Source: Cenococcum geophilum 1.58
Lineage: Eukaryota; Ascomycota; Dothideomycetes; Gloniales; Gloniaceae
NCBI GenBank assembly: GCA_001692895.1
Contig: KV748204.1
Coordinates: forward strand, 2,114,366-2,178,365
Length of the DNA: 64,000 nt
Direction of reading: 5' to 3'
Numbering within the stretch: the first letter of the stretch is position 1; each line of letters starts with the position of its first letter. This document shows positions 25,501-38,247 of this stretch, in pieces. The notes beneath the pieces were generated by a model. It ran no database searches and had not been told where the DNA came from. It saw only the letters and a program-made list of their open reading frames with translations. The position numbers and the translations under genes are program-made.

Positions 25501-28500
25501 TAGTGGTTTATATAGTCCTTCCTTTAACCTAAAGGCTGCCTTTTATTTATTGCCTTCCTTAATTCTAATCTAATAGTACGCCTATCTTAGATCTATCTTT
25601 ATAAAGATTTACGTGTTACTAATCCTATTTTAGATTTCACTTATTAAGGGTAAAAGATACCTATTCTTTTTAGTAATGCTATTTAACTATTTATAGTTAA
25701 TATATAGTCTAAGTTTTCTATTCTTCTTTAGTACGAATAGTACTAAATATCCTACTAATAACTGCGATAGTCTAATATATCCCTTTTAAGGGTTTTCCTA
25801 AATAAACTCTTTAAGTGCCTATAATTCTTTTTCTATTAACTTATAGGTTAGGTAAAACCTTAGACTTATTTCTAGTTCTAATTCTATCTTATAGTCCTAT
25901 ACTATATAATCTAATAGCTTTTTACTTTCTAGTAACTATAGCTTCTTACTATATTTATAGTATCTCTTTAGTATATAACTTAATCCTTAATTAGTTTCCT
26001 TATATATTACTCTAACTTAATACTATACTAACTTAGTTTGTTATTATATTTTATATTATTATATATCTCTAATATTAACCTAACCTATAACCTAATTAAT
26101 CTTTAGATTATATTTCTATAACTAAAGCATTCCTAATACTACCTTATTATTCCCTAATAGTAATATATTAAAAGATATCTTAACTTATTTCCCTTTAATA
26201 GTTATCTAAATAGGTCCCGTTTTAAGATTAATAATACCTTTTTTATAGGCTATTAAATATCCTAAAATTGTTACTAATAAATAAGGGTGCTCTTTTTGCC
26301 TATATAGTAGTCCCATCCTTTTAACTGCTACTAGTAAGATATAGTTTTATATTACTCTACTATCTACTAATACTTTAAACTATTAATCTTACTAATTAAC
26401 TTTTAAATTTAGGTATTGTTCTTAAATTCCTTTAAGGGTTTAAGACTCTACTACTAGCTTCCTCTAGTTCTATAGGCCTCTACTTTTTCTAACTATTAGC
26501 TGCTTAATTCTTATATACTTAACTTACTCTTTAGCTAATACTTAGTCTACTTTTTATCTTTAATATACTATAAATAGGTATTCTCTAGATATTCCCACTA
26601 TTATTATCTATCTAGGTATTCTTCCGTAAGGAATTTTTTTAGTTAAAGTATTAAGTCTTTTAACTCCTAAACTTTTATTAAATACCAGCCGTATATATAC
26701 TTAGCATTTTTATACTATTATTTATTTAGCGCCTAATATATCCTTATAGGGTATTTCCAGTTCTTTTCTTTTAGATTTTTATGCATTTTATATATATTGT
26801 CTATATATATAATCTATAATAGCATATAGTATGCCACATGCTTTAGGTTAACTTTTAACTTATCTTTATCCTTAAGTTTAAACCTTTATCGCGTTAATCT
26901 AAACGTTATAACTTTATTTATAGGTACTAAGACGCATCTTTTACTTCTTTAATCCTTTAATCGTTCCTCTAGATCCTTTAATATTATAATTAAGGCTCCC
27001 TTAATATAATTTATTGCTTTTTCCGTAATTAAATAGTTTTAGATAACTCTTTTATCTAACTATATATAAAAATCTTCCTACTTATTATTATATCTTTACC
27101 TATACCACTTTTAATATAGCTGCTAAAGTATATACGGCTTGTCCATAAGGAAGTATCTTCTTATTACTATATTATAATAGCCTTTTATATATTATTCTTC
27201 GAACCTAGTTAAAATCCCTAAATCCTCTTTATTTTTTAGTTTAGTAAGCTACTTAGCTCTTAGTATACCTATTCTTAGTCTATTAGTAATTCTTTATATA
27301 GGTGCTTTATTCTTTATATAACCTAATATACTAGATTTTATATCTAGTTTCTTTTTTTATTATATAAGGATTTTTGCTCTAAACTTATTTATAGTTTCTT
27401 ATTGTTTATATCTTATAATTAGATCCTTAAAGTTCTCTTACTTCTTAATTGCTATATTAACTTTTTAATCTTTAGGTTAAATACTATATTTGCCTAGTAA
27501 GTCTTCTAGGTTTATATATCTATCTCCTAATCTAACTACTATTTATACTATAAATTCCCTAATTTATAGTAAAGTCTCTTACTTCTTTCTTATAGGTATC
27601 CTTATTTATACTCCAAATTCTTAACCCCTTAGATTCTTTAACCCTAAGCTTACTTCTTTCTTAAGCTATACTCTAGCCTTAGTTTAACTAGGCTTTACTA
27701 ATATTCTTATCTCGTCTTAAAAGTCCTAGATCTTACTTATCTTATCTTAAAAGTCTTATACCTTTAGAAAACTTCATCCTAAGCTTATTTATATATTGCT
27801 AAACTAAGCTATTACTCTATTCTATCGGTTTTTATCTATTATAGGTCCTTAAGCATACCTTATTTTATCTTAAGAATCTTAGTTATCTCTTATCTTATTT
27901 TAAGAATCTTAAGCCTTTAGCCTTTTGCCTTTATTAAGTAGTAAGCTAGCACTAGCAATTATCTACTTACTTAATTATCTCTAAATATTACTCCTTTTAT
28001 CTTATAAAGTAATAAATACTATATCCAATAGTATTATAATACCTATTACTAAACCTTACTCTATAGCGGTCTTAGTCTCTACTTCTATTACATTATTAAG
28101 GTTTAAATACCCCTAGTTAGTTCCTTTATTACCCTTATTACTATTAATTAATAAGTACTCTAACTCTATTGTTATTATTACTAATCTTTATCTATATATT
28201 GCTATAATATCTTAATTTAGCTTATAGAGTCGATTTTATTCTTTATTTAACTCTTTAGTTCCTTTAAGTCTTTTTAACTCTAGCTCTTATAGCTAATAGC
28301 TTATACTATACTTAGCGTCTTTATAAATTTAGTATACGTTATTATAATAAAACGCAAAACTTCTAATTAAACATTCTTTTATTCCTTATAGCGTACTATT
28401 ATCCCTCTATATATATATATCACATACTACTAGTTTAATTCCCTTTACTACGTAATAACTCTAACTACTTTTATAGTCTTTAGTAAAATAACCCTATTTT

Positions 28501-29558
28501 CCGCAATTTATATAAGCTCTATTTTTAAACCATTACTTTTATTATAGAGTTTGCTTAAATATCTTCTACTACTAAGATCCTTGGTTTAGCCTATACTCCC
28601 TAGTCCTATAATTACTTAATCCCTAACTTTTAGGTTTCTATAGTTTCTTACTCCATCTCTTATAGGTTTCTTTAGTACTACTTAGGTCTATTAGCTCTAC
28701 GCCATACTATATTTTTTAATTTAGCTTAGGTTATTACGTACTTTACGTCTTATATAACTATAAAACTCTATTCTAGCCCTTTTAGCCTATTCCCTTTAGT
28801 AGATCCTATTATTAATCTTTATTACTTAATCTATTAGTTCCCTTAGGGTATCCACATCTTTTATTAGGATAATTACGTCCTAGACTTTAGCCTTAAGTCC
28901 CTATTTATACTATATTATAAGCGCCTTATTATTCTACTTAACTTATATTACTAGCGTTTAGAACTACATTATATACTTAATTACTAAAGTTCGTTATATA
29001 ATATCTTAGAGTTTTTTTTCTACCATAGTTATTACCTTTAGATCTCTAAATATTTACGTAAGTCACTCTATAAATCTGCCCTAGCTTAAAAATATAAACC
29101 GTACCTCTTAGTTTATAGTCGTTATTCTATTTACTTATATCTCTATAAGGTAAGGCTTAAATTATTTAAGTGCCCTTTCTAATAAGAATAATCCTATATA
29201 CGCTACTTAATCTATAGGTATTAGTAGCTTAGCTCCTTCTTATAAAACCTTAAAGTATATTTATATAAGGAATCCTTTAAACTTTAATCTTTCCCCTAAG
29301 AATCTCTTAATTAATAGTAGCTTAATCTTTACTACTCCTATCCCGTTAATCCTATTTTTAAGTATTATATTATCCCCTATTAATTAGTTAACTATCTCTT
29401 ATAACTGTCCTATTATTATAGGTTATTATAAGTTAGTGTCTACTATACTAGTGTTATTACCTAATCTTAAAGTAGTTGCCGCTGTTAATGGCGTTATAGT
29501 GGCTGCTTTTAGTGGNATATTATTTAACTTATTAAAACCGTAACTATAGTAGTAATTA

Positions 29559-29979
29559 TATAACGGAGCCTTATAGCAGAAACTACGGTAGACTTATTAA
29601 TAGGCTAGGTATATAGGTATTGTAAGTAAGTTAATAACGTAATAATAACTNGTAGAGNGGTTGCCTAATAGATTAACTCCAATTATATTCTAAGAATTAC
29701 TATAAGGAAGGAACTATCTAGGTAGGGACTAAGGGTCCTTAAATACACAACTATACTTCTAAGAAAGTCGTTACTCTATCTACTCTGTCTGCTCTATTCG
29801 CTTTATTACAGATCTTATAGATTATACAGATTATATAGATTACATCACGTGACTCTGCTTACTATTCCTCGTCACATAGTTCCACGGGTTCTATCCTAAA
29901 CCGTGCTTATATTAACTAACTAGCTTCTTTTGACTCCTCTCCAAGTAGTCGTAACATTGTACTTAAAGCGTTTATAACA
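29559..29979 (-). repeat. LTR (5' LTR in element orientation) of Gypsy copy 2
   Basis: 421 bp, ending GCGTTTATAACA on +. It keeps more CpA/TpG in its outer ~150 bp (29,820-29,970) than the other three LTR copies, so mutation was uneven along the element. Confidence 0.92.
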
Positions 29980-29984
29980 GCTAG

Positions 29985-30660
29985 TAACACTAACTCTTGG
30001 ACACACTAGAATAAATAGGTAAGTAGCTATAGATCTAAATATAAAGTCTAGATTTATAGATTTAATTAAGGAGGCTATAGAGGAGGTAGGGTAAAGGAGC
30101 CAAATTTAAAGCCTTAAAAGGTATTAGGTAGAAAGGTCAAGGCCAATATATTAAATAGCACGTAGGGGTAAATAATTAATTTAATTATAAGGTGAGGATG
30201 TAAATAGGGAGTCCAATTAATAGAACAATAGAGTATATTATATAGACAGATGAATCCTTAAGGGAAAATGAGGAGTCTGTATGCGAGGTTAGGAAGGGTT
30301 TTCCCTAGGCACGTGCAGCGCACGTACCTCGCAGCTATATAGCTATCTGCTCAGGTTTCACCCGACATTAATTTAGTTAGGCGTAGATAGCTTCTAAAGT
30401 AGCAGCGATAAATTTAGTAAGGTAACCGAGTTTAGAGTATCTAAACTTAGGTTAGGTAGATTAGGTAATAGATAAATATTTAAAGGATATTTATATTTTG
30501 GTTTTTAGGGAAAGCTAAGCTTAGTAAAAGAGGATATAATTAGTTCTTTTTACGTGATTTCCCAATTATATATAGTGTATTCTTAGCACTATAAAATTTG
30601 AGAGCCGAGCCTCTGAATAGACCAATAAATCAACGCTTAGTACTACAGGTGAACATAAAA
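29985..30660. other. Repeat remnant right of Gypsy copy 2
   Basis: Moderately AT-rich sequence. The stretch at 30,580-30,650 has a TATA-like motif (actataaaat), then a short interval and an aataaatca signal, an arrangement seen in LTRs. No partner LTR or duplication was found, so the assignment is weak. Confidence 0.35.
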
Positions 30661-31251
30661 AAATATATGGAGCAGTCTCACTCGCTTAGTTTTACGAATG
30701 GTGGTTGGGACGGGAGCGACGGCATTTTCCGCCTGCTTCTCGGAACCGTTCCACATTTTTGATTGGTACTCTGAACCAAGGTTGAAGATTCTTCGGGGGG
30801 CCGCCAGCTGCAATCTGGACACGTTGAGAGGGTCACTCGTGACAGGGAATTGATATGAGATAGCCTTAAGGCGAAGGCCGGATTTGGCTCGAAGAGTTCG
30901 TGTTCGTCATCTTCTCGCTCTTCCTACATTCCCATCAAGCTCCGCAAGAGTCTCCAAGATCCGTCAAGCTCATCAGAGCCCAGCTGGCGATCTGTGGTAA
31001 TAAAACAGTTACTTTGCTCATGTGTCATAACTGAGAAGGGTTCTAGGGAATCTACGTTATGGAATTAGCGTTGCCCTTCCAAAGAACCTCAGGCAGCTCT
31101 ATATAAGATGAGCCAATACCTCGATTTCTTTGCCCCGTCTAAATCTAATCCTTGTCAGAGTTGGTCACAAGAGCAGTGTGCAAACTAACCTCTTTTTAGT
31201 ATAGGCTTCAGGGGCGCTTTCTAGATAATATAGGGAATCAGTGATGAATTT
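30661..31251. other. Intergenic, start of the gene island
   Basis: Base composition returns to about 47 % GC. I see no open frame or RNA gene. Confidence 0.5.
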
Positions 31252-33219
31252 CTAAGTTGGTAGGTCGAAGACCAAGAAGACACAGCGCACGGTTTGTGGT
31301 TGAGCACTATCCTTACCTGTTTGCCGTGGCAATGGAGAGGTGGTGCTTGTTGTTGGTGGTATGTGAACACTTGTTGATGCTATCCTTACAGTACGAGTTG
31401 CTTTTGAGGGCGGATGTAAATAATTTTCAATCTCGCCCGCATCAACACAATTAATTAGTTCGCTAGGGTAACAGGAGCCTCGTGAGTTAAAGGGTGGGCT
31501 TGCTTTGTCGTAAATGGCCTCTTGCGCCTCAATCGATTCATTCCCCGGTTTCATCCTCGCTGCTTGGCCCGGGCGAGTGTGACATTGGATCTTCAAGAGC
31601 CCTGGAGTTCAAAATATCGGCACCTTCATCAACTGAGGTGAAGTGCTTCCTAAAAGGATGATGCGGGTCCTCTCGTCGGCCTCCGCCTCTTCTGCTGTCG
31701 TAAGTAGTCTCAGGTCTGAAGCTGGTACTGCCTGCTCTCTCAGATTCGCTTCCTTCTAAGTCGCTGCTAGAGGAAACTCTTGTAGGGGCGGTGACGCTGG
31801 ATAATTGGAAGCAAATGTCGCAGCCGAATGCCATCCTTCGCTTGATTTGAGGTCTGGGCTGTGCTCTTGCATCTGATCCTCTTTTGTGGCTTGCGTCTTG
31901 CTCCTAAGGTTCTTGCACTTTAAGTTGACTAATAGATAGGCGATTTCCTGAGTTAAATGAATTAGAGGCCGTTTGAGATCTCGGAGGATCTATACGCTCA
32001 TCTAAGTCATCTTAGAAACAAACCGTAACGTTACCTTTTGACATTCCTAGCAAAAGTCGGCTTGCGGGCCTGAGTTCGGAGAAGCTTGGTTTCGGGAGGT
32101 CACCATTCGCCAGAGTCAGCTTGCTATGACCAAAAATGCGTGATCGATTTCGGCGCCTTAATCTCGAGCTGTCCTTAGAAATATGCCGCTCTAATCCAAC
32201 AAAACCGTCAGTACCAATGTCTTGTCTCTTTGAGTTCCCTTTGTACTGTTTGTTGACTTCTGGAAAAGATAGATACAACGGACTGGTTTTGGCGTGGTCT
32301 GAAACTTTGGTAGTCTGGAATATCCTTGGAAGACTACAGAAATGCATGGCATCATAATCTTCGGGCTTTGACATTGGCAATATGACACGATTGAGAAGGG
32401 CCCCTTGGCTATCTTCAATAGTATCGGATAAGAGAGCGGAAGTATCACAGTTGCTTGTCTGATACTCCAAGCTCAAGTAAGCCGATATTCAGATCACTTA
32501 TATAGTTTCAAACCCCTACCGAATTTTTGGATTCATAGTCAGATATTTCTGGCACAAGTGTAAGCTGGGAGTCTTCTTCTCCGTGTACCGGCCTTTACGA
32601 ATAGGATTGGTCTGCCAGGTGTGTATCCATGATATTCAGCATCCTCTGATATCGGGTTTTCCTGCCGGGTACCGGGGAAATCCCGATCATTGCACATATC
32701 TGTATTTTCCTTGTGTGTAGGAGATAGGTTAATGGTGTTTTTGCTGGTGTTTGTATCATGAATAGAATCCGTAAAGATGGCTGCAGGTAGAGATAGCGCT
32801 TTCTCATTAGCTCTTTCTGACCGAAGGTTTAATTCCCTACCTTCCTAGTAACTGCGAAACTCTCTAGTCATTGGCTCTAGATGCAGTTTTTTAGCAGAGG
32901 TTACTGAGAGACTAGCTTTTTTGCATGGGTATGGTTGGATTGAATTTTCGATCTGAATGGTTTTGATTGCATTTTTATCAGCACGGTCACCCGTAAAATC
33001 CTGAGGTATTGCGGGATGTGAGGACGAAATCAGACGTTCTGGTATTTGAGCAATCTGTGTTCCACCTTCTTCTAGCACAGGAATTGTAGCAAGTAATGCT
33101 TGGTCATAATGCCTTGACCTTCTAGGCCTATGGGGAGGAAGACACTCGATTTCGCTGAGATAGGCTTCAAGGGTGATGAGTCCCTGGCGAGTAATGTTGT
33201 TAGTGACCGAGGTTAGCAT
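31252..33219 (-). pseudogene. Unrecognised gene, probably decaying, several fragments on minus strand
   Basis: Four coding-like segments lie in tandem on the minus strand. The first starts at Met 33,219 and runs to about 32,847 (contains PPHRPRRSRHYDQALLATIP). The others are about 32,770-32,590, 32,470-32,015 (Ser/Thr-rich, RRRNRSRIFGHSK) and 31,980-31,540 (contains a CDIC pair and a Ser/Glu-rich tail). Plausible introns exist (for example a donor gtaacg at the end of the third), but I could not build one uninterrupted frame. The last segment has a TAG where a Gln codon would keep the frame open. No domain is recognised; the parts look mostly disordered. It may be a rapidly evolving real gene with splicing I misread, or a pseudogene. 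Confidence 0.4.
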
Positions 33220-33487
33220 AATGGATAACAGTTCAGGAGATTGAGTAATAAAAATCTGCTAAGTTCAAAAGAACGTCTGTTCATGTCTTGGTGGATGTGA
33301 AGTGCATCGATTACAGGGATAGGGCGTTTTAACATTGCCAAGACTGTAAACTTTTAGTTTCGTGGTGTCATCGCGTCGCACTAGGAAAACACCAATTTCT
33401 CGTCCTCACAATTTCTACTACGTGCCCTTCATGGCTGTCTCCCACCTTGATACCGAAATTGTGATAAACCCTGAACCTTAGGTCAAA

Positions 33488-36400
33488 ATGGCGTCTCGAC
33501 CAACCACCCCGATGTGGACCGAAAGCTCCCCAGAAGTGCCTGTCATCGAGGATGATGAGCCCTTCGCCGACATCGTCAGGAAGCTCTCTTTGTAAGCTAA
33601 GCTCTGCCCTCAATTGACTAAACATTATTTTCAAAGAGGTATTCGCCTCTTTGAGGTAATTGGCTTAGCGCTGTAACTGCTCGATGCTGGTCGCCGTTAG
33701 TGGTCAAAAAAGACTGTTTCCTATTGTTTCGATTGATCATTTCCATTTGTAGACAGAGTCTTGGGCTAACCTCAATGCTAAATAGCTATTTTGCAGATGC
33801 CATTGAAGCCCCTCATAGTTTTGGCGAGCTTCGCACACTCCCAACAGGTCGGTCTTTGGCGCCACTAATTAGATATCTCTCCGATGATGTTCATCACCCT
33901 GCCATAGTATCAGCTCTTCTGTTAGTATTCCATAAACCCTCGCAGATGCTGGCAACACCGAGTAGCAGCACACCAGCATCTACGTGGCTTTGAGAGTAAC
34001 AGCAGAGTATGTTTATGCTGACTTGGTGGTAGCGCTCTCAAGACGCACTTTTCAGCTCTGGAATCCGATGATGATCGAGGAGTCAATGAGGCAAGAGGGT
34101 ATGCCTGTGAGATTGTTGCTTGGCGGTTTGTGACGCATCTCTCTGAAAGAGAGGCTATCGATTTTCTTCTTTACGAGCTGCCACCTGTGGCTCGTGGGAT
34201 AGAGCAATCCCAAGATGCGGAGGCAAGAATAACAAGCCAATCAAACGGCAACACAGCAAACAACTCAGCGCACGAAGGCACACCACTTCTTCCAGAAACG
34301 TCAAGGTCCGAGAGGCTCCGATATTCCCGAACGTCATCCCATTTTGGTACGGACTCGGTCACCGAAAATACGGCGGGCGCTGCCCACAGTGACGACTTCA
34401 CTTCTCAATTTGTGCATCTTAGTGCCTTGGAGATAGCGGCCGTTTCTGGTTCCAAGAAATTTCTCAGCCAACGTGCCGTCCAGAAAATCATAAATGGTAT
34501 ATGGCGGGTGAGGCATATTGCGCGCACCCTAACTAGCCAACCTTCCATGTGCTAACTCTTTAAGGGTGACATCGTGTTTTGGGAAACATTGAGTGTAAAC
34601 TCCGTCAAGCAAGCTAAATTGTATAACAGAAGGTGGGTTCCGCTGGAGTACCAACCAGCTTCTTCATTCCTTTCAACTTTTGATGATCACTTCATAACTT
34701 TGCTGATGGACACAAAGGCGTGCAGACCCTTTTTGCAGACTGCGAGTTCCCAGATATTTGAAAACATTCGAGACTATTTTCTTTGCAACATTCTTAGCTT
34801 TGTATTATGCTGTGCTTGTTCAACGAAGTTTCTCTAGAATAACTCCTGCGGAGATCCTCCTTTACATATGGATTGCTGGATTTGCATATGATGAGTTCGG
34901 GGAGATTCAAGACGCTGGACAAACCTCCTTCTACACTACCGACTTTTGGTTCTTGTGGGACCTCGGCATCGTAGCAGTTGGGACAGCTTTCCTAGTTCTA
35001 AGTAATCAATCATCACACGATTAGAGTAAGGAGCCGCTTTTAACTGACCTAATCTAGGAATTGTTGGACTAAATATCAATTCCGCCGAGATCATTGAAAT
35101 GTCATTTGATATTTTGGCTCTGGAAGCACTTCTTTTGGTTCCAAGGTAACACGGATAGACTTCTACCTCCATCTGCGGACCTAGCTCTAACGTGTGATCA
35201 GAATATGTTCTTTGCTGAGCTTAAATCCGTACTTTGGGACGTTAGTAAGTGTTTCTTTCATCCATTGGTGTTTTTTCTTGTTCAGACTTGCCTCTAGCGG
35301 GCCGTAGTTGGTGGCGGCTGGATCTACTTCAATTGTCCTGCCACCCTTTGCGGCATTCAAGAATCATTCCGGGGTCTGCTAATATATCTTCCACCATTTG
35401 AATCATTGTTTAATTTTCATTTTCGGGCACGCCGAGCTAAGGAAAAGCACAGATACCTTGCCTTAAGGAAATGGTGAGTGGACTGTAAACATCTGGCGGT
35501 GACCCTGACCGACTGTGATCGACCCGCAGACGAAAGATTTTTGTAAATTTCTTTCGTTAGTAATTATACTTTATCTTGGTATGACCTCACCGCTACATAT
35601 CCTAAAGCACTAACGAAAAGCTGATGCACACTCAGGATTCCTGACAACTTTCACTCTACTTGCCCGAGATCAGTTCACCCCGAGTGAGATGTCCTGGATC
35701 CTGGTTAAAGTATTCTTTGGGTGAGTGAGGCAGCGTTGGCCCGCCACTGCCGTCACCAATTCGCTAAGTCCTCGGACAGGTCAAGCTATCTTGGATTCGT
35801 GAGTTTCCCGTAGGAGTTAGAATTGGGCTGAGCCTGCATGAGTGCGCAAAGTGACTGACGGAGCTACTACAGGATGTGGCTCAGGAGATGTACAATCCCG
35901 GAAAGAGTAAAAATTGCTCGAAGTTCCTTGCTTTCTGACTAGTTACTAGTTCCCCATACTTTGGACCGCCCGTAATGGTGGGACTTCAGCCTCTTCACCA
36001 CATGCATTTCCTGTCCGCTGACCAATGCTGCAGCTGGTCTTCGTGGCTTTGACTAACATCCTCCTTATCACCTCATTGATCTCGCTGCTGTCGAACAGTT
36101 TAACCAAAGTAAGAAAGACTCCATTCTGTCGTCTGGCCATTGCATCGCCCTAGTAAGCGAAAATGATGGTCTTGGCAAAATGGTTGGACAAGACCGAATA
36201 TTTTTACAATCCTTGCAATCGCATGGAACACCAACGCCAGCCGAATGGATTCTAGCTACAGAACCTCCCTCCGCCTTTTCGCATTAGAGAATCTGCACTT
36301 GAGAGAATCTCGCGTAGGCCGGCGTGGTTTGTGCCTGAAACAATCGCAAGGCGTGCTAGTTATGTGTAAAAGTAGAGTATTCTAACGCTTAATGTTAGGT

Positions 36401-37388
36401 TCTGGATCACGCCCGCGACGAATATTTGTATATGTGGGTACTTGGCGCAAGGCTGACTTCACCGCAATGCCTCTGACCGTAGATTCACAGTTACTCGGTA
36501 TATGTCTTGGAAGCCTCCACATCGAACCGGTTAACGTATTATCTTCCGCCGCTGGTGAGTGCTTCTGCTATTTTCAGTAACATCTGAAACGCTGCAAAAT
36601 AAGCGCCGGTAACTCCATACACTCGCTACGAGCATAGCCTCGGGGTTGATTTACCCAACCATCGAGCACCAACCGCTTATGTTTACCCCGTCTATTTACT
36701 TTTTTTTAAAAAATCCTTGAATGCTTGGGTTTGGCTAGCGGTGATCTTAAGCCTTGCTCTGGTAGTTCGGGGCTGAGTGGTTGAGATGCGCAGCTGTTGG
36801 CGGTGCATTCCTCCGAATCCTATTCGCCAACTGACCTTGAGCTGCCATTCGCCTTTCAGCGTTTTTAGATGATTTTTACAACGGTGTGGTCGATAATGTG
36901 ACTTACTGGTGCTGCAGAACCTGATCCCACTTTTTTTCCGACCGCTCCGACTCGTCCTTCCAGCGGAAAAGTTGAGAAGCACTCGAATAGTCCTGCTGAG
37001 GCTCACTCATATCCCTTTCGTTGCAGCGATATGGGTCTATGAACATGGATATAGCTATTTCATGAATCGTTCGATCGGTCGGGCATCGCGAGTATCGTCG
37101 ATGGGAGGACCCGCACCTTCTCCAATGATGAAACGGCCACCTCTGAAGTCATCGGTTAATTCTCCGCGACCGTTGGCGCCTGCGACAGGCGTCCAAGCCT
37201 CCCTTGACGAGAACCTCCCCGGCAGATCTCCCATAGGCAGTCGCCACCACACCGCGACGGTCTCCTCCGAATCGGACGCCCAGGTGAGATCATTGGTTCT
37301 CAAGCTCAGTTCGCAAGTAGAGCAGCTCACTGCTATGATTTCTCAGCTACAAGGGCAACGGGATGCCGAAGATATCAAAGGGGATTAG
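33488..37388 (+). CDS. yvc1: Yvc1/TrpY-type vacuolar cation channel (17 exons, 679 aa)
   Basis: This is a TRP-family, Ca2+-permeable channel of the vacuolar membrane that releases stored Ca2+ in response to stress or stretch (known for yeast Yvc1, 675 aa). Coding exons: 33488-33591, 33786-33920, 34033-34507, 34565-34632, 34739-35001, 35058-35145, 35202-35244, 35453-35473, 35530-35578, 35636-35720, 35780-35798, 35873-35889, 35950-35977, 36034-36108, 36399-36433, 36491-36554, 36918-37388. All junctions keep frame. The N-terminal cytosolic half contains LSEREAIDFLLYELPP. Membrane segments follow from about residue 268 (ETIFFATFLALYYAVLV). S5 lies at about 404-425, the pore region SEMSWILVKVFFGSSYLG near 431-449, and S6 near 466-489 (TNILLITSLISLLSNSL). 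The C-terminus is cytosolic and ends in a coiled-coil-like VEQLTAMISQLQGQ. The start has an A at -3. The introns of 208, 290 and 363 bp are unusually long here and least certain. Confidence 0.88.
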
Positions 37389-38247
37389 GCACTGGCCATG
37401 GGTCACAATACGCTACTGAGTTGCTTTCATTGCGGCGAGCCAATGTAGTCCGTTTCTCTTTCTCATTTCAAATTGCACGTTTCTGTTTGCATTCGGAGCG
37501 CGCGAGGGCAACTGTGTTTGGTAACTACCTCGAAGAGTATCAACGTTGGCATGCATTAGCATGGGGCGGCCCCGCCGGGGATTGTCCAAGCGCGGACAAT
37601 TTCATAACGCACTTTATGCAGGGGCCACTCTCACCGTTCGATTGCGGCTAAGTTTGAAGGCGCGTGAATTGGCGCAATCTGATTCGGACCGCTGGGCGGT
37701 TCCCGACTCTCGGGTACGCTAGAGCATCGGCCTCACCCCTCCCCATGCACCTTCCCCCTCCGAGCAGGGGCCCAGCCCAGCATCTCCTAGCAGCGTTTCT
37801 CCTCTACTGCAATGTCGCTGCAGTGCCGCTCCTGCGCGACATGGCCGCTGCTGCACCGGCGCAGCCTCAACTGGCCCTTCGAGAACAGCTGCGCTCATTG
37901 ACGCCTGCCGCCCGCGGCTGGAGCAGACTAGGGTACCCTTCTCTCATCTCCGAAGTCTGCCTCGTTCTGCTTTACCACACCGCCGCAACATCTGTAAATA
38001 CCTGTAACTTGTTCTTTTCATTGAGGCTGTTCTCTTTGCTGAATGGCCTAGATTTATAGCTCGGCCCAGCACTCCCAAAGCCATCACATCTTGCCGTCCA
38101 CTTAACTGCAGTTTATTGTTATATAAATCTACCTACCATCACTCCACATTCGTTCCAGCCAATACTCACCTGAGCATCTGCACTCCCCCACCACCCACTG
38201 CCATTCCTTGGCACCTGACTCGCCTCCGTCCTGCTAACTCTAACAAC
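37389..38247 (+). promoter_or_regulatory. Intergenic/promoter and 5' leader of the zinc-finger gene
   Basis: This 860-bp region between two + strand genes contains pyrimidine-rich tracts and a TATA-like TATATAAA at 38,120-38,127, about 120 bp before the first ATG. The in-frame codons upstream of 38,248 have no ATG and overlap the TATA motif, which supports the start chosen for the downstream gene. An open frame at 37,664-38,059 has no family resemblance and is taken as leader or spacer sequence. Confidence 0.5.

Larger units (their letters stand above)
22172..29984 (-). mobile_element. Ty3/Gypsy LTR retrotransposon copy 2 (7,803 bp), inverse orientation, RIP-degraded
   Basis: This is the same family as 4856-12896 on the opposite strand. 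The element runs 22,177-29,979, with 421-bp LTRs at both ends. The flanking 5-mers are ACTAG (22,172-22,176) and GCTAG (29,980-29,984), a target duplication that differs by one G/A change. The polypurine tract, seen as its complement, lies at about 22,598-22,615. Integrase, RNase H, RT, gag and the putative primer-binding segment follow in mirrored order relative to copy 1. It is about 240 bp shorter internally. All frames are closed by C-to-T and G-to-A changes. Confidence 0.93.

Noticed and set aside
30580-30650. LTR end
   Set aside because: TATA-like and polyadenylation-like motifs are spaced as in LTRs, but no terminal TG..CA pair, partner LTR or duplication was found.
34155-34516. Antisense frames over the Yvc1-like gene
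   Set aside because: They are shadows of exon 3 (34,033-34,507), whose + reading matches the channel family.
37664-38059. 131-codon open frame upstream of the zinc-finger gene
   Set aside because: No family resemblance, and it ends just before the TATA-like motif of the next gene; probably spacer or leader.
38116-38247. Longer N-terminus for the zinc-finger protein
   Set aside because: The extension has no ATG and overlaps the TATA-like motif at 38,120-38,127.
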